Notes under the pieces: model-generated | Database searches by the model: none | The model's input: the letters and a program-made list of their open reading frames with translations, nothing else | What the model was told of the DNA's origin: nothing | Assembly: GCF_017254845.1 (NCBI RefSeq) | Contig: NZ_JAFKCU010000001.1 | Coordinates: 62,001-126,000, forward strand | Length of the DNA: 64,000 nucleotides | Source: Algoriphagus pacificus | Lineage (GTDB): Bacteria; Bacteroidota; Bacteroidia; Cytophagales; Cyclobacteriaceae | Direction of reading: 5' to 3' | Shown: one piece after another, positions 20,248-31,745 of the stretch | Numbering within the stretch: position 1 is the stretch's first letter | Layout: each line of letters starts with the position of its first letter | Position numbers and translations under genes: made by a program

Positions 20248-20640
20248 TTAATTTGCCTTTTCGTTAGTTTCTACTACATCAGCGGTAACTGGCTCTGCAT
20301 TGAACGCGTCAATAACAAGGGTTACATGATTTGATCTCTTACGGATTCTGTGGCCTCTACCCTGAGGAGCAGGTCTCAATCTCTTGAGTGATCTACCTTC
20401 GTCTACCATGATGGTTTTGATGTATAGATCTGCTTCTTCAAGTTTAGCGTCAGGATTTTTTGCCTGCCAGTTGGCAACAGCAGAAAGCAGTAATTTCTCT
20501 AGTTTCATAGCTCCGTGATTCGGAGTGAACTTTAAAATGCTAAGTGCATTCCCAACTCTCTTGCCTCTGACAAGGTCAGCCACAAGGCGCATTTTACGCG
20601 GAGAAGTAGGAACGTTATTTAATCTTGCGATAGCTTCCAT
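20248..20640 (-). CDS. rplV: 50S ribosomal protein L22
   Basis: L22's long beta hairpin forms part of the exit tunnel near the macrolide site. The 130-residue product begins [20 protein letters not shown] and contains the hairpin segment [20 protein letters not shown]. The tail [15 protein letters not shown] is a short acidic extension. No deletion of the kind linked to macrolide resistance is apparent in the hairpin. Confidence 0.97.
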   Translation of the reverse strand: MEAIARLNNVPTSPRKMRLVADLVRGKRVGNALSILKFTPNHGAMKLEKLLLSAVANWQAKNPDAKLEEADLYIKTIMVDEGRSLKRLRPAPQGRGHRIRKRSNHVTLVIDAFNAEPVTADVVETNEKAN

Positions 20641-20642
20641 GA

Positions 20643-20921
20643 TTATCTCTTTCCTTTATCTTTTTTGGCAATGTGGCCTCTGAAATTTCTGGTTGGAGCA
20701 AATTCACCTAGCTTATGACCTACCATATTGTCTGTCACGAAAACTGGGATAAATTTATTTCCATTATGCACAGCGAAGGTATGTCCCACGAAGTCTGGAG
20801 AAATCATAGATCTTCTTGACCAAGTCTTGATGACAGATTTCTTGCCTGACTCGTTCATGACATCCACTTTCTTCACCAGGTGATGCTCGATATAAGGACC
20901 TTTTTTTAATGAACGTGCCAT
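20643..20921 (-). CDS. rpsS: 30S ribosomal protein S19
   Basis: S19 works with S13 in the 30S head and contacts the A-site region. The 92-residue protein starts [20 protein letters not shown] and has the family signature [20 protein letters not shown] followed by [16 protein letters not shown]. It is two bases from rplB and two from rplV. Confidence 0.98.
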   Translation of the reverse strand: MARSLKKGPYIEHHLVKKVDVMNESGKKSVIKTWSRRSMISPDFVGHTFAVHNGNKFIPVFVTDNMVGHKLGEFAPTRNFRGHIAKKDKGKR

Positions 20922-20923
20922 AA

Positions 20924-21748
20924 TTATTTAGATCTTTTGCTGATGATGAACTTGTTTGAATACTTTTTAGGTGATCTGGTTTTTTTACCTTTAGACAAGA
21001 GACCTTTTCTAGATCTTGGATGTCCACCGGAAGAACGACCCTCACCACCACCCATTGGGTGATCTACTGGGTTCATCGCAACACCTCTAGTACGAGGTCT
21101 TACACCTAACCATCTTTTACGACCAGCTTTTCCAAGCACTACGTTCATGTGGTCTCCATTGGAAACAGTACCAACTGTTGCCATACAAACTCCAAGAACA
21201 AGTCTCATTTCACCAGATGGAAGTTTTACAGTTACGTATTTACCCTCACGAGCTACGATCTGTGCATATCCACCAGCACTTCTGGCCATTACTCCACCCT
21301 TACCTGGCTTCAATTCCACATTGTGTACAATAGTACCCAAAGGAATATTTACCAAAGGCATAGCGTTACCTACTTCTGGAGCAACTTGCTCACCGGAAAT
21401 CACTGTTTGTCCCACTACCAAACCTTCCGGGGCGATAATGTAGGCCTTAGCTCCGTCAGCATAATAAAGTAGGGCTAGACGTGCTGTTCTGTTTGGATCG
21501 TATTCGATTGCCTTAACGGTAGCCGGTACACCAAACTTATTTCTTTGGAAGTCTACAATTCTTAGTCTTCTCTTATGACCACCACCGATATAACGGGCAG
21601 TCATTTTGCCTTCATTATTTCTTCCGCCTGATTTCTTCAAAGGAGCAAGAAGAGACTTCTCTGGCTTTGACTTTGTAATCTCGTCAAAAGCAGGAGCCAC
21701 TCTGAATCTTGTCCCTGGAGTAACAGGCTTCAATTTTTTAATTGCCAT
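20924..21748 (-). CDS. rplB: 50S ribosomal protein L2
   Basis: L2 is needed for subunit joining and peptidyl transfer. The 274-residue protein has the RNA-binding domain ([20 protein letters not shown]) and the C-terminal domain with the conserved [20 protein letters not shown] loop; the His in DHPMGGGEG corresponds to the residue studied for peptidyl transfer. It ends in a basic tail [20 protein letters not shown]. Confidence 0.98.
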   Translation of the reverse strand: MAIKKLKPVTPGTRFRVAPAFDEITKSKPEKSLLAPLKKSGGRNNEGKMTARYIGGGHKRRLRIVDFQRNKFGVPATVKAIEYDPNRTARLALLYYADGAKAYIIAPEGLVVGQTVISGEQVAPEVGNAMPLVNIPLGTIVHNVELKPGKGGVMARSAGGYAQIVAREGKYVTVKLPSGEMRLVLGVCMATVGTVSNGDHMNVVLGKAGRKRWLGVRPRTRGVAMNPVDHPMGGGEGRSSGGHPRSRKGLLSKGKKTRSPKKYSNKFIISKRSK

Positions 21749-21761
21749 GATATTGATTCAA

Positions 21762-22049
21762 TTAAATTTCTCCGTAAAAATCAATTACCTGTCCGTCAGC
21801 TACTTCTACAATTGCTTTTTTGAAAGCATTGGTAAAGCCTGACACCACTTTGTTCTTGGTGTATCTTGTTTTATGCTTCGCAGCATATCTCATGGTTCTG
21901 ATAGAAACCACATCCACACCGTATGTTTTCTCTACTGCATTCTTGATTTCTGGTTTTTTCGCAGTTTTCTCCACGATAAATCCATAAACGCCTTTTTCGT
22001 TCATGGCAGAAACCTTCTCAGTAATTAGGGGCTGCTTTAGAATATCCAT
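21762..22049 (-). CDS. rplW: 50S ribosomal protein L23
   Basis: L23 sits at the tunnel exit and docks trigger factor and SRP. The 95-residue protein begins MDILKQPLITEKVSAMNEKG and contains KKPEIKNAVEKTYGVDV, the helix-loop common to the family. It follows rplD by four bases and precedes rplB by 13. Confidence 0.97.
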   Translation of the reverse strand: MDILKQPLITEKVSAMNEKGVYGFIVEKTAKKPEIKNAVEKTYGVDVVSIRTMRYAAKHKTRYTKNKVVSGFTNAFKKAIVEVADGQVIDFYGEI

Positions 22050-22053
22050 TGTC

Positions 22054-22683
22054 TTATTTCGATAAAATGGTTTCCAACATACTTACAGAACCTTCACATA
22101 TCACTAAGTGGTCAGCGTTAAGAACTTGGTAAGTATTTACATCATTTACAGTCACTACTTTTGACTTAGGTAGGTTTCTGCTAGACAAGTATACATTTTT
22201 GTTATCCTCAGGGATTACAACCAATGTCTTCTTATCAGCTAAAGCCAAACCACTCAAAAGTGCTAAATAGCTTTTAGTCTTTGGAGCATCAAATGAGATG
22301 TTTTCCAAAACCATCAGACTATTGTCTTTTACTTTATAAGCAAGAGCTGACTTTCTAGCCAACTGCTTCAACTTCTTGTTCAATTTGAAAGAGTAATCTC
22401 TAGGCTGAGGACCGAAAACTCTACCTCCACCTCTGAAAAGAGGAGACTTCAAAGATCCAGCTCTAGCACCACCGGTACCTTTTTGCTTTTTGATCTTCTT
22501 AGTAGAACCAGCGATTTCATTTCTTTCTTTTGACTTGTGAGTACCTTGTCTTTGATTGGCCAAGTACTGCTTCACATCCAAATAGATCGCATGATCATTT
22601 GGATCAATTGCGAAGATTGCGTCAGAAAGGCTCACCTTTCTTCCTGTATCTTCTCCTTTATGATTTATTACTGCTAATTCCAT
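22054..22683 (-). CDS. rplD: 50S ribosomal protein L4
   Basis: L4 reaches into the exit tunnel and, in gammaproteobacteria, also represses the S10 operon. The 209-residue protein has the long loop region ([40 protein letters not shown]) and a C-terminal alpha/beta part. No L4-binding leader structure was identified upstream of rplC. The gene is four bases after rplC and four before rplW. Confidence 0.98.
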   Translation of the reverse strand: MELAVINHKGEDTGRKVSLSDAIFAIDPNDHAIYLDVKQYLANQRQGTHKSKERNEIAGSTKKIKKQKGTGGARAGSLKSPLFRGGGRVFGPQPRDYSFKLNKKLKQLARKSALAYKVKDNSLMVLENISFDAPKTKSYLALLSGLALADKKTLVVIPEDNKNVYLSSRNLPKSKVVTVNDVNTYQVLNADHLVICEGSVSMLETILSK

Positions 22684-22687
22684 GGAC

Positions 22688-23320
22688 TTATTTCTCTAGA
22701 ATAACGAAAGAATTTTTAGGACCTGGCACTGAACCAGAAACCAACAGCAGGTTTTGCTCAGGGTAGATTTTCAACACTCTAAGGTTGATCACCTTCACTC
22801 TGTCACCGCCGGTTCTTCCTGCCATACGCATTCCTTTGAATACTCTTGATGGCCAAGAACAAGCACCAATGGAACCTGGGTGTCTCTGTCTGTTGTGCTG
22901 ACCGTGAGTTTGACCACCCACACCACCAAAACCGTGACGTTTTACTACACCTTGGAATCCTTTACCTTTAGAAGTACCGATAGCATCCACGAAGTCTCCT
23001 TCGATAAATACTTCACCAGCCTTCACAGTAGCCCCTAGATCTACCTGGCCTTCAAACTCGACCCGGAATTCTCTGAACTCAACAACTTTTTGCTTTGGCG
23101 TTGTACCGGCCTTTTTAAAGTGACCGATCAATGGCTTTGGCGTATTTTTTTCCTTACGCTCGCCATATGCCAACTGCACTGCGTTGTACCCGTCTGTTTC
23201 AACGTTTTTTACTTGCGTCACTACGCAAGGACCAGCTTCTATTAGCGTGCATGCGACATTACGTCCATCGGCACTGAAAATGCTAGTCATTCCTACTTTT
23301 TTACCTATAATACCAGACAT
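22688..23320 (-). CDS. rplC: 50S ribosomal protein L3
   Basis: L3 is an early assembly protein whose loop reaches the peptidyl transferase centre. The 210-residue product starts [20 protein letters not shown] and has the signature [20 protein letters not shown] with the methylated-Gln region and [20 protein letters not shown]. Here it is the first gene of the large ribosomal operon: rpsJ, usually just upstream, is separated from it by a terminator and a new promoter. Confidence 0.98.
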   Translation of the reverse strand: MSGIIGKKVGMTSIFSADGRNVACTLIEAGPCVVTQVKNVETDGYNAVQLAYGERKEKNTPKPLIGHFKKAGTTPKQKVVEFREFRVEFEGQVDLGATVKAGEVFIEGDFVDAIGTSKGKGFQGVVKRHGFGGVGGQTHGQHNRQRHPGSIGACSWPSRVFKGMRMAGRTGGDRVKVINLRVLKIYPEQNLLLVSGSVPGPKNSFVILEK

Positions 23321-23382
23321 CTATAATAAGATAATTTGATAATTCACAAGCGTTTATACGCATGAGCCCTTTTAAAGGACTG

Positions 23383-23413
23383 CAAAGTTACTGAAATAAA
23401 ATTCTGCAACAAA
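23383..23413 (-). promoter_or_regulatory. Promoter of the rplC ribosomal operon
   Basis: On the minus strand TTTG (23413-23410), a 19-base spacer and TAACTTTG (23390-23383) match the Bacteroidota sigma-A promoter form TTTG-N19-TAnnTTTG. It is about 63 bases upstream of the rplC start and follows the rpsJ terminator. Confidence 0.8.
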
Positions 23414-23505
23414 TGCCAACTCGTATATTTTCAAACATTTAGAGATATTTTCATTCTTTAGATGTTTGAACACTTACTCATTTTATCAAAAGGTGATGAT
23501 AGAAA

Positions 23506-23531
23506 AAGACCTGCACCAAAGCGCAGGTCTT
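23506..23531 (-). terminator. Terminator after rpsJ
   Basis: A nine-bp stem AAGACCTGC (23506-23514) / GCAGGTCTT (23523-23531) with an eight-base loop; on the minus strand it runs into TTTTT. It closes the rpsL-rpsG-fusA-rpsJ unit 27 bases after the rpsJ stop. Confidence 0.9.
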
Positions 23532-23557
23532 ATTTTAAGAAAATATTTAAGAGAAGA

Positions 23558-23863
23558 TCAAACTTTGATTTCTACGTCAACTCCACTTGGAAGCTCGATT
23601 TTCATCAAAGCATCTACGGTTTTAGAGCTGTTTGAGTAGATATCCACCAATCTCTTGTAAGTACAAAGTTGGTATTGATCTCTTGCTTTTTTACTTACGT
23701 GTGGAGACTTCAATACTGTGAATTTCTCCTTCTTTGTTGGCAATGGAATAGGTCCCACGACAACTGCACCAGTGGCTTTAACAGCCTTTACGATTTTCTC
23801 TGATGACTTATCCACCAGGCTGTGATCGTATGATTTTAGTTTTATTCTAATTTTCTGATTCAT
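23558..23863 (-). CDS. rpsJ: 30S ribosomal protein S10
   Basis: S10 is in the 30S head and, as NusE, joins antitermination complexes with NusB; through NusG it can couple translation to transcription. The 101-residue product begins [20 protein letters not shown] and carries [20 protein letters not shown] and the C-terminal [13 protein letters not shown]. It follows fusA by 12 bases, so it belongs to the str-type unit and is cut off from rplC by a terminator. Confidence 0.98.
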   Translation of the reverse strand: MNQKIRIKLKSYDHSLVDKSSEKIVKAVKATGAVVVGPIPLPTKKEKFTVLKSPHVSKKARDQYQLCTYKRLVDIYSNSSKTVDALMKIELPSGVDVEIKV

Positions 23864-23875
23864 CGCAAATATTGA

Positions 23876-25996
23876 TTAGTCTTTCTGACCTTTTACTTTA
23901 GCAATTACGCCCTCTGCTATGTTATTCGGCACAGGCTCGTAGTGAGAGAATGTCAAAGAAGCCGTTGCTCTACCAGAAGAAATCGTTCTAAGGTCAGTGA
24001 TATAACCGAACAATTCTGACAATGGCACTGCTGCTTTCACCACTGATGAAGTACCTTTGGTATCCATCCCTTTCATCAAACCTCTTCTTCTGTTCAAATC
24101 ACCGGTAATTGGACCAGTATATTCGTCAGGAGTAACTACGTCTACAGACATGATTGGCTCCAACAATTGAGGCTTACATTTTTTAGCTGCTTCTTTAAAA
24201 CCAATTCTAGCTGCCAATTCGAAAGAAAGAGCATCTGAATCGACGTCGTGGAAGGATCCGTGGAACAATCTAACTTTCATAGACTCTACTGGATATCCAG
24301 CCAAAGGTCCATTCTTCATAGATTCTGCAAATCCTTTCTGGATCGCAGGGATAAATTCCTTTGGAATCACACCACCTACGATACCATTGACAAAGTCAAG
24401 TCCTGGTTTAACCTCTCCAGTTTCTGGATCAGCATCTTTAGGTCCGATTTCGAATACGATATCAGCAAATTTACCTTTACCACCTGACTGCTTCTTATAA
24501 ACTTCTTTATGTTCTACAGAACCGAATAAAGCTTCTTTATAAGCAACTTGAGGAGCACCTTGGTTGATTTCAACCTTGAATTCTCTCTTCAAACGGTCGA
24601 TGATGATATCCAAGTGAAGTTCTCCCATACCTCTCAAGATAGTCTGACCAGTTTCGTGATCAGTATTTACTTGAAGTGTAGGATCTTCTTCTACAAGTTT
24701 AGCAATCGCCATACCTAGTTTATCTACGTCAGCTTGAGTCTTAGGCTCAATTGCATAACCAATAACTGGCTCAGGGAATACCATGGATTCCAAAACAACT
24801 TTACGGTTTTCAGCACATAGCGTATCACCGGTTTTGATATCCTTAAATCCAACTACCGCACCGATATCACCTGCTCTTAGGGCATCGATTTGGTTTTGTT
24901 TGTTAGCATGCATCTGGAATACTCTGGAAATACGCTCCTTATTGCCTGAACGGCTATTATAAACGTAAGATCCTGAATCCAATCTACCAGAGTATGCTCT
25001 TACGAAACATAGTCTACCAACAAATGGGTCAGTTGCGATTTTGAATGCCAAGCCAGCAAATGGCTCGTCTTCATTAGGAGTGATAACAACTTCTTTCTCT
25101 TCGTCATTCAAATCATGACCGATCAAGTTGTCTTTATCCAAAGGAGAAGGAAGTAATTCCATAACCAAGTCTAGCATGGTTTGAACTCCTTTGTTTTTGA
25201 ATGAAGATCCACAAACCATAGGAACAATTTTCATGTCGATGGTTGCTTTTCTCAACGCATTAAGAATCTCTTCTTCTGTGATTGAGTCTGGATCATCAAA
25301 GAATTTCTCCATCAATGACTCATCGTAGTCAGCAACAGCCTCAAGCAAATGCTCTCTCCACTGCTCTACGTCATCAGTCATATCTTCAGGAATAGGAACT
25401 TCTTCGAAAGTCATTCCCATATCTTCTTCATTCCAAACGATGGCTCTGTTATTGATCAAATCAACAACACCTTTGAATTTATCTTCAGCACCGATTGGAA
25501 GTTGCAAAGGAACTGCATAGCTACCTAGCATTTCCTTCACTTGCTTACAAACCTCAAGGAAGTTTGCGCCTGCACGGTCCATTTTGTTAACGAAACCGAT
25601 ACGGGCTACTTTGTAATTATCAGCTAATCGCCAGTTAGTTTCAGACTGTGGTTCAACACCATCCACAGCACTGAATAGGAAAACCAAACCATCCAATACT
25701 CTAAGGGAACGGTTTACCTCAACGGTAAAGTCAACGTGTCCAGGAGTATCGATGATATTAATTTGATACTTGTGATCTCTGTAGTTCCAAAACACAGTTG
25801 TAGCAGCTGAAGTAATAGTAATACCTCTCTCCTGCTCCTGTGCCATCCAGTCCATGGTAGCTGCACCATCGTGCACCTCACCGATTTTGTGGGAAACGCC
25901 AGAATAAAAAAGAATTCGCTCAGTAGTTGTAGTCTTACCAGCATCGATGTGAGCGGCAATACCGATGTTTCTGGTATATCTTAAGTCTCTTGCCAT
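23876..25996 (-). CDS. fusA: Translation elongation factor G
   Basis: EF-G is the GTPase that moves tRNA and mRNA through the ribosome, and with RRF recycles it. The 706-residue protein has the G domain with P-loop [20 protein letters not shown], the [11 protein letters not shown] switch, DTPGHVDFT and NKMD, then domains II to V with [17 protein letters not shown] and the domain IV/V region [19 protein letters not shown]. It lies six bases after rpsG and 12 before rpsJ. Confidence 0.98.
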   Translation of the reverse strand: MARDLRYTRNIGIAAHIDAGKTTTTERILFYSGVSHKIGEVHDGAATMDWMAQEQERGITITSAATTVFWNYRDHKYQINIIDTPGHVDFTVEVNRSLRVLDGLVFLFSAVDGVEPQSETNWRLADNYKVARIGFVNKMDRAGANFLEVCKQVKEMLGSYAVPLQLPIGAEDKFKGVVDLINNRAIVWNEEDMGMTFEEVPIPEDMTDDVEQWREHLLEAVADYDESLMEKFFDDPDSITEEEILNALRKATIDMKIVPMVCGSSFKNKGVQTMLDLVMELLPSPLDKDNLIGHDLNDEEKEVVITPNEDEPFAGLAFKIATDPFVGRLCFVRAYSGRLDSGSYVYNSRSGNKERISRVFQMHANKQNQIDALRAGDIGAVVGFKDIKTGDTLCAENRKVVLESMVFPEPVIGYAIEPKTQADVDKLGMAIAKLVEEDPTLQVNTDHETGQTILRGMGELHLDIIIDRLKREFKVEINQGAPQVAYKEALFGSVEHKEVYKKQSGGKGKFADIVFEIGPKDADPETGEVKPGLDFVNGIVGGVIPKEFIPAIQKGFAESMKNGPLAGYPVESMKVRLFHGSFHDVDSDALSFELAARIGFKEAAKKCKPQLLEPIMSVDVVTPDEYTGPITGDLNRRRGLMKGMDTKGTSSVVKAAVPLSELFGYITDLRTISSGRATASLTFSHYEPVPNNIAEGVIAKVKGQKD

Positions 25997-26001
25997 CCTA
26001 A

Positions 26002-26469
26002 TTAAAATCTAAAGTGGGAGAATGCTTTGTTAGCCTCGGCCATTCTGTGTGTATCATCTTTCTTCTTTACGCCGGCACCTTCGCCTTTGCTAGCTGCGAT
26101 GATCTCACCTGCAAGTCTATCCATCATAGTTTTCTCACCTCTTCTTCTGGCATAAGTGATCATCCACTTGATACCTAGAGACAATTTTCTTTCTGGACGA
26201 ACTTCCATTGGAACCTGGAACGTAGCACCACCAACTCTACGACTCTTCACCTCTACGGATGGAGCAATATTGTTAAGCGCTTTTTTCCAAACTTCAAGAC
26301 CATTCTCACCTACTTTTTGTTCTACTTTTTCTACTGCATCGTAGAAAATTCTGTAAGCAATACTCTTCTTCCCATCTACCATTAGACAGTTCACAAACTT
26401 GGTAACCAAGGTATCGTTGAACTTTGGATCAGGAAGAATATATCTCTTCTTTGGTTTCGCTTTTCTCAT
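26002..26469 (-). CDS. rpsG: 30S ribosomal protein S7
   Basis: S7 nucleates assembly of the 30S head and lies at the E site. The 155-residue protein starts [20 protein letters not shown] and has the family stretch [20 protein letters not shown] and [19 protein letters not shown]. It follows rpsL by 19 bases in the rpsL-rpsG-fusA order. Confidence 0.98.
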   Translation of the reverse strand: MRKAKPKKRYILPDPKFNDTLVTKFVNCLMVDGKKSIAYRIFYDAVEKVEQKVGENGLEVWKKALNNIAPSVEVKSRRVGGATFQVPMEVRPERKLSLGIKWMITYARRRGEKTMMDRLAGEIIAASKGEGAGVKKKDDTHRMAEANKAFSHFRF

Positions 26470-26488
26470 TTCTTCTGAATGTTTTTAA

Positions 26489-26899
26489 TTATTTTTTCTT
26501 TGCCGGAGCAGCTGGAGCGCCTTTGCCCGCTTTCGGTCTTTTAGCACCATACTTAGAGCGACCTTGCTTACGGTCTTTTACTCCTGCTGTATCTAGTGCA
26601 CCACGGATGATGTGATATCTTACACCTGGTAGATCCTTCACACGACCACCCCTGATCAATACGATAGAGTGCTCTTGCAAATTGTGACCTTCACCTGGAA
26701 TGTAAGCATTCACTTCTTTTCCATTTGTCAATCTAACCCTAGCTACCTTTCTCATTGCAGAGTTAGGTTTCTTAGGTGTCGTAGTGTATACTCTGGTACA
26801 AACTCCTCTTCGCTGAGGACATGCATCCAAAGCTCTAGATTTTGATTTGGTCTCCAGTGTAGTTCTACCTTTTCTTACTAACTGTTGAATAGTAGGCAT
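26489..26899 (-). CDS. rpsL: 30S ribosomal protein S12
   Basis: S12 shapes decoding at the A site. I choose the ATG at 26899 ([15 protein letters not shown]), not an upstream ATG at 26959 that would lie inside the promoter. The 136-residue protein keeps Lys43 (TPKKPNSAM) and Lys88 (RVKDLPGV), residues whose change causes streptomycin resistance elsewhere, and Asp89, the residue methylthiolated in other bacteria. A C-terminal tail [12 protein letters not shown] extends the usual length. Confidence 0.98.
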   Translation of the reverse strand: MPTIQQLVRKGRTTLETKSKSRALDACPQRRGVCTRVYTTTPKKPNSAMRKVARVRLTNGKEVNAYIPGEGHNLQEHSIVLIRGGRVKDLPGVRYHIIRGALDTAGVKDRKQGRSKYGAKRPKAGKGAPAAPAKKK

Positions 26900-26946
26900 T
26901 AACTGATAAAATTTAGTTTTCCTGTAAACTGTTAAATTTTGGACTG

Positions 26947-26977
26947 CAAAGGTAAACAAAGTAATAAGATGAACAAA
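26947..26977 (-). promoter_or_regulatory. Promoter of the rpsL-rpsG-fusA-rpsJ operon
   Basis: TTTG (26977-26974), a 19-base spacer and TACCTTTG (26954-26947) on the minus strand fit the Bacteroidota promoter consensus exactly. The leader before the rpsL ATG at 26899 would be about 40 bases. Confidence 0.85.
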
Positions 26978-26997
26978 ATTAAGTAGTTATATTTTTG

Positions 26998-27318
26998 TTA
27001 TGCTTCACCCGGTGTACCAAAGCTAATTGGGAATTGTGGAGTACCTCCCGATGGATTGATCTTTCCAAAAGCGGCCTCGTACTTGTCAATATTGTCTTTC
27101 AATGCTGCCAATAAGCGCTTTGCATGCTCCGGAGTAACTATGACTCTGGATTTAACTTTTGCTTTCGGCACTCCTGGCATAAGCCGAATAAAATCGATTA
27201 CAAATTCTGAATTGGAATGAGCGATCATTGCCAAATTCGAATAAACGCCTTCCGCTACTTCTTCGGATAATTCAACGTTGATCTGCTGGTCAGGTCTGTT
27301 TCCTTTTTCGTCTTGCAT
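26998..27318 (-). CDS. DUF3467 protein
   Basis: The 106-residue product has the DUF3467 pattern: an N-terminal QQINVELSEEVAEGVYSNLA, then the FVIDFIRLMPGVPKAKVKSR core, and VTPEHAKRLLAALKDNIDKYE. There is no signal peptide or membrane segment, so it is cytoplasmic. Function is unknown. It sits between rpoC and rpsL on the same strand, with a terminator after rpoC and the rpsL promoter just behind it. No promoter of its own was seen, so expression may depend on readthrough from rpoC. Confidence 0.85.
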   Translation of the reverse strand: MQDEKGNRPDQQINVELSEEVAEGVYSNLAMIAHSNSEFVIDFIRLMPGVPKAKVKSRVIVTPEHAKRLLAALKDNIDKYEAAFGKINPSGGTPQFPISFGTPGEA

Positions 27319-27333
27319 ATTCTATGGATTAAA

Positions 27334-27359
27334 AAAGGCCTGTACGAATACAGGCCTTT
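27334..27359 (-). terminator. Terminator after rpoC
   Basis: A ten-bp stem AAAGGCCTGT (27334-27343) / ACAGGCCTTT (27350-27359) with a six-base loop, followed on the minus strand by a T-run. It lies 22 bases after rpoC and 15 before the DUF3467 start. Confidence 0.9.
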
Positions 27360-27381
27360 CATTAGTTATTAATTCAAACCA

Positions 27382-30300
27382 TTATAAAATGGCTTCACTT
27401 GATTTTCTGGAACTAGTACGGTCCATGTTATCGGATAACTTATCGTACTCTTCTTGAGATCCAACGATCATGTTTTGGATACGTCTCTGTCCGGTACCGG
27501 CAGGGATCAAGTGTCCAACTAATACGTTTTCTTTCAAGCCCAACAATTCATCACGCTTACCTCTGATGGCAGCTTCAGAAAGAACTTTGGTAGTTTCCTG
27601 GAAGGAAGCTGCTGATAAGAAACTTTCTGTACCCAAAGAGGCTGCAGTAATTCCTTGCAAGGTTGGCTTAGAAACGGCAGTTTCAGCATCTCTTACTTGT
27701 ACCAGTTTCAAATCTTTACGCTTCAAGCTTGAGTTTTCGTCTCTCAATCTTCTTGCTGTAATGATCATACCTGGCTTCAAAGTAGAGGAATCACCTGCGT
27801 CCATTACCACTTTTTTGTCAAGAATCATGTCATTCTCTTCTCTGAATGCCCACTTATCCACTACCTGGTTTTGAAGGAATCCAGTGTCACCAGCATCAAG
27901 GATTTCAACTTTCTGCATCATCTGAGATACGATTACCTCGATGTGCTTATCGTTGATTTTTACACCTTGAAGTCTGTAAACTTCCTGAATTTCATTTACC
28001 AAATATTCCTGAACAGCTGTTGGGCCTTTGATTGCAAGGATGTCATTTGGAGTGATTGCTCCATCAGACAATGGCTCACCCGCACGGATGAAGTCATTTT
28101 CCTGAACCAAAATATGCTTAGAAAGAGATACCATGTATTTCTTGATCACACCGTCTTTTGATTCGATGATGATCTCTCTGTTACCACGCTTGATACCTCC
28201 GTAAGTTACCACACCGTCGATTTCAGAAACAACAGCCGGGTTGGATGGGTTACGTGCCTCGAACAATTCAGTTACTCTTGGAAGACCACCGGTGATATCT
28301 CTAGTTTTACCTACAGATCTTGGGATTTTCACCAATACCTGACCAGCTTTCACTTTTTCGCCGATTTCAACAGCTAAGTGAGCTCCAACTGGGATGTTAT
28401 AAGACTTAGACTCATCGCCATAGTTTACAACAATTGCAGGGTTCTTGGTTCTATCTTTTGTATCGATAATTACTTTTTCACGGAAACCAGTCTGATCATC
28501 GGCTACTTCTTTGTAAGTAACACCTTCTACGATTGCCTCAAAATCGATCTTACCGTCGAATTCAGAAAGGATAACCGCATTGTACGGATCCCACTTACAT
28601 AGCGGTTCGTTTTTACCGATTTTCTGTCCGTCCTTCACACTTAACAAAGCACCATAAGGCACATGGTTAGATACTAAAGTCTTTCCAGTTTTTGCATCGT
28701 TGATTTTGATCTCTCCGGATCTACCCATTACTACTGTAACTGGCTCTCCATCTTTGTTGGTAGTTTCCAACATTCTCAACTCCTCATCGAATTCAACCAC
28801 ACCTTCGAATTTAGCAGTGATGCTAGCTTCAACGGCCATGTTGGATGCAGTACCACCCACGTGGAAGGTTCTCAAAGTAAGCTGTGTTCCTGGTTCACCG
28901 ATTGACTGTGCTGCAATAACACCTACTGATTCACCATTCTGTACCATGTATCCAGTAGCTAGGTTTCTACCGTAGCACTTAGAACATACACCTCTTCTGG
29001 TTTCACAAGTCAATACAGATCTGATCTCCACTTCTTCGATAGCTGATTCATCAACTTTTGCAGCAATCTCATCAGAAATCTCGATTCCAGCTGGAATGAT
29101 CAATTCATCTGTCAACGGATCGTAAACATCATGAACAGATACTCTACCAAGGATTCTTTCAGAAAGTGGTTCAACGATCTCGTCGTTGTCTTTCAATGGA
29201 AGAACATTCAATCCTCTCAAAGTACCACAATCCTCTTCGGTTACGATCATATCCTGAGCTACGTCCACCAAACGACGAGTTAAATAACCCGCATCGGCAG
29301 TTTTCAATGCTGTATCGGCAAGACCTTTACGAGCACCGTGTGTAGAGATGAAGTATTCCAATACATCCAGACCTTCTTTAAAGTTAGAAAGGATTGGGTT
29401 TTCGATGATTTCACCAACAGAACCTTGAAGGTTTTTCTGTGGCTTAGCCATCAAACCTCTCATACCACCCAGCTGACGAATCTGCTCTCTAGAACCACGG
29501 GCTCCTGAGTGCATCATCATGTAGATAGCATTGAATCCTTGCTTATCCTCCTCCATCTGCTTCATCAGATTATTAGTCAAATGAGAGTTGGTACGAGTCC
29601 AGATATCAATTACTTGGTTGTAACGCTCGTTATCAGTAATAAGACCCATCAAATAGTTATTCCAAACCTGGTCAACCTCTTCTTGCGCTTTGGCAATCAT
29701 TGGCTCTTTTTGTTCTGGAATAATTACGTCATTAAGTCCCATAGACAAACCACCACGATATGCACTTTGGAATCCTAGGTGCTTGATATCATCCAAGAAC
29801 TGTGCAGTACGGGCAATACCACATACTTTCACTACTTGGGCGATGATTTGCTGAAGTTTTTTCTTAGTCAAAAGTTCGTTTACATAACCAACTTCTTCCG
29901 GTACAAACTGATTGAAGATCAATCTACCTGCTACCGTATCGATGATTTTCTCAACGATTTGACCGTCTGCTTCTCTCACTTTTACCTTACACTTGATGTT
30001 CGCGTGCTTGGAAATAACACCTTCGTTCAAAGCGATTACCACTTCTTCAGTGCTATAGAAAGTCATTCCTTCACCTGGAACCGGCTCTTCTGGAGTCGAT
30101 TTCTTGCCTTTAGTTACATAGTATAGACCCAAAACCATATCCTGAGAAGGAACAGTAATAGGAGCGCCATTGGCAGGGTTCAAAATGTTATGAGAAGAAA
30201 GCATCAAAGTAGAAGCTTCCAAAATTGCTTCATGTCCAAGTGGTACGTGAACAGCCATCTGGTCACCGTCAAAATCGGCGTTGAATGCTGTACATACCAA

Positions 30301-31695
30301 TGGGTGAAGCTGGATTGCTTTTCCTTCGATCAATTTTGGTTGGAAAGCCTGGATACCTAATCTGTGAAGAGTAGGAGCACGGTTAAGGAGCACAGGGTGT
30401 CCTTTTAGTACGTTTTCCAAAATATCCCAAACCACTGGATCTTTACGATCCACAATTTTCTTGGCAGACTTAACAGTCTTTACAATACCTCTTTCGATCA
30501 GTTTTCTGATGATAAATGGTTTGAAAAGCTCAGCCGCCATATTTTTAGGAAGACCACACTCGTGAAGCTTCAATTCTGGACCTACTACGATTACAGAACG
30601 ACCGGAGTAATCCACACGCTTACCGAGCAAGTTTTGACGGAAACGACCTTGCTTACCTTTCAACATGTCAGAAAGAGACTTCAAGGCACGGTTACCATCG
30701 GATCTTACCGCATTTACTTTTCTTGAGTTATCGAATAGAGAATCTACAGCTTCCTGAAGCATTCTTTTTTCGTTTCTCAAAATTACCTCTGGAGCTTTGA
30801 TATCGATCAATCGCTTCAAACGGTTATTTCTGATAATAACTCTTCTATAAAGGTCATTCAAATCGGAAGTTGCGAAACGACCACCATCCAAAGGAACCAA
30901 TGGACGCAATTCCGGTGGGATAACTGGAACCATTCTTACTACCATCCACTCTGGGCGGTTTTCAATTCTGGTTCTTGCATCACGGAATGCTTCTACTACC
31001 TTCAATCGCTTCAAGGCTTCTGCTTTTCTCTGCTGAGAAGTATCAGTCGCTGCTTGGTGACGAAGAGAATAAGAAAGATCATCCAAGTCAATTCTTGCCA
31101 ACAACATTTCCAAAGCTTCAGCACCCATTTTGGCGATGAATTTATTTGGATCGTCGTCGTCAAGCATATGGTTCTCCTTAGGGAGTTTGTCCATGATATC
31201 CAAGTATTCATCTTCAGTCAAGAAGTCCAAATATTGGATTCCATCTTCTGCTTTGATACCTGGCTGAACAACTGCGTAACGCTCGTAATATACGATTTGG
31301 TCAAGTTTCTTAGTCGGAAGACCAAGAAGATAACCAATTTTATTAGGAAGAGATTTGAAATACCAAATGTGAGCCACAGGAACCACCAATTCGATGTGTC
31401 CCATTCTTTCTCTTCTTACTTTCTTTTCTGTAACCTCCACACCGCAGCGGTCACAGATAATACCTTTATACCTGATGCGCTTGTACTTGCCACAATGACA
31501 TTCCCAGTCTTTTACCGGACCAAAGATTCTCTCACAGAACAAACCACCCATTTCAGGCTTATAGGTTCTGTAATTGATAGTCTCTGGCTGGGTCACTTCA
31601 CCGTTTGAGCTATCCAGAATAGATTCTGGGGAAGCCAAACTAATGGTGACTCTGGAAAAATCGATGTTAAGTTTTTTGTTTTTTCTGAACGCCAT
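27382..31695 (-). CDS. rpoC: DNA-directed RNA polymerase beta' subunit
   Basis: RpoC forms the clamp and holds the catalytic magnesium. The 1437-residue protein has the N-terminal zinc site (Cys66, Cys68, Cys81, Cys84 in WECHCGKY ... ICDRCGVE), the invariant NADFDGDQM near residue 470, a second Cys cluster [15 protein letters not shown] near residue 895, and [16 protein letters not shown] in the trigger-loop region near 930. It follows rpoB by 50 bases and ends at a strong terminator. Confidence 0.98.
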   Translation of the reverse strand: MAFRKNKKLNIDFSRVTISLASPESILDSSNGEVTQPETINYRTYKPEMGGLFCERIFGPVKDWECHCGKYKRIRYKGIICDRCGVEVTEKKVRRERMGHIELVVPVAHIWYFKSLPNKIGYLLGLPTKKLDQIVYYERYAVVQPGIKAEDGIQYLDFLTEDEYLDIMDKLPKENHMLDDDDPNKFIAKMGAEALEMLLARIDLDDLSYSLRHQAATDTSQQRKAEALKRLKVVEAFRDARTRIENRPEWMVVRMVPVIPPELRPLVPLDGGRFATSDLNDLYRRVIIRNNRLKRLIDIKAPEVILRNEKRMLQEAVDSLFDNSRKVNAVRSDGNRALKSLSDMLKGKQGRFRQNLLGKRVDYSGRSVIVVGPELKLHECGLPKNMAAELFKPFIIRKLIERGIVKTVKSAKKIVDRKDPVVWDILENVLKGHPVLLNRAPTLHRLGIQAFQPKLIEGKAIQLHPLVCTAFNADFDGDQMAVHVPLGHEAILEASTLMLSSHNILNPANGAPITVPSQDMVLGLYYVTKGKKSTPEEPVPGEGMTFYSTEEVVIALNEGVISKHANIKCKVKVREADGQIVEKIIDTVAGRLIFNQFVPEEVGYVNELLTKKKLQQIIAQVVKVCGIARTAQFLDDIKHLGFQSAYRGGLSMGLNDVIIPEQKEPMIAKAQEEVDQVWNNYLMGLITDNERYNQVIDIWTRTNSHLTNNLMKQMEEDKQGFNAIYMMMHSGARGSREQIRQLGGMRGLMAKPQKNLQGSVGEIIENPILSNFKEGLDVLEYFISTHGARKGLADTALKTADAGYLTRRLVDVAQDMIVTEEDCGTLRGLNVLPLKDNDEIVEPLSERILGRVSVHDVYDPLTDELIIPAGIEISDEIAAKVDESAIEEVEIRSVLTCETRRGVCSKCYGRNLATGYMVQNGESVGVIAAQSIGEPGTQLTLRTFHVGGTASNMAVEASITAKFEGVVEFDEELRMLETTNKDGEPVTVVMGRSGEIKINDAKTGKTLVSNHVPYGALLSVKDGQKIGKNEPLCKWDPYNAVILSEFDGKIDFEAIVEGVTYKEVADDQTGFREKVIIDTKDRTKNPAIVVNYGDESKSYNIPVGAHLAVEIGEKVKAGQVLVKIPRSVGKTRDITGGLPRVTELFEARNPSNPAVVSEIDGVVTYGGIKRGNREIIIESKDGVIKKYMVSLSKHILVQENDFIRAGEPLSDGAITPNDILAIKGPTAVQEYLVNEIQEVYRLQGVKINDKHIEVIVSQMMQKVEILDAGDTGFLQNQVVDKWAFREENDMILDKKVVMDAGDSSTLKPGMIITARRLRDENSSLKRKDLKLVQVRDAETAVSKPTLQGITAASLGTESFLSAASFQETTKVLSEAAIRGKRDELLGLKENVLVGHLIPAGTGQRRIQNMIVGSQEEYDKLSDNMDRTSSRKSSEAIL

Positions 31696-31745
31696 AGTTT
31701 TTTGAAAGATATGTAAAGGGCCCTTGCGAGCCCTAATGTGCTAAA

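Noticed and set aside
26900-26959. Upstream ATG that would extend rpsL by 20 residues
   Set aside because: The extension lies in the promoter/leader and is not part of S12; MPTIQQL at 26899 is the family start.
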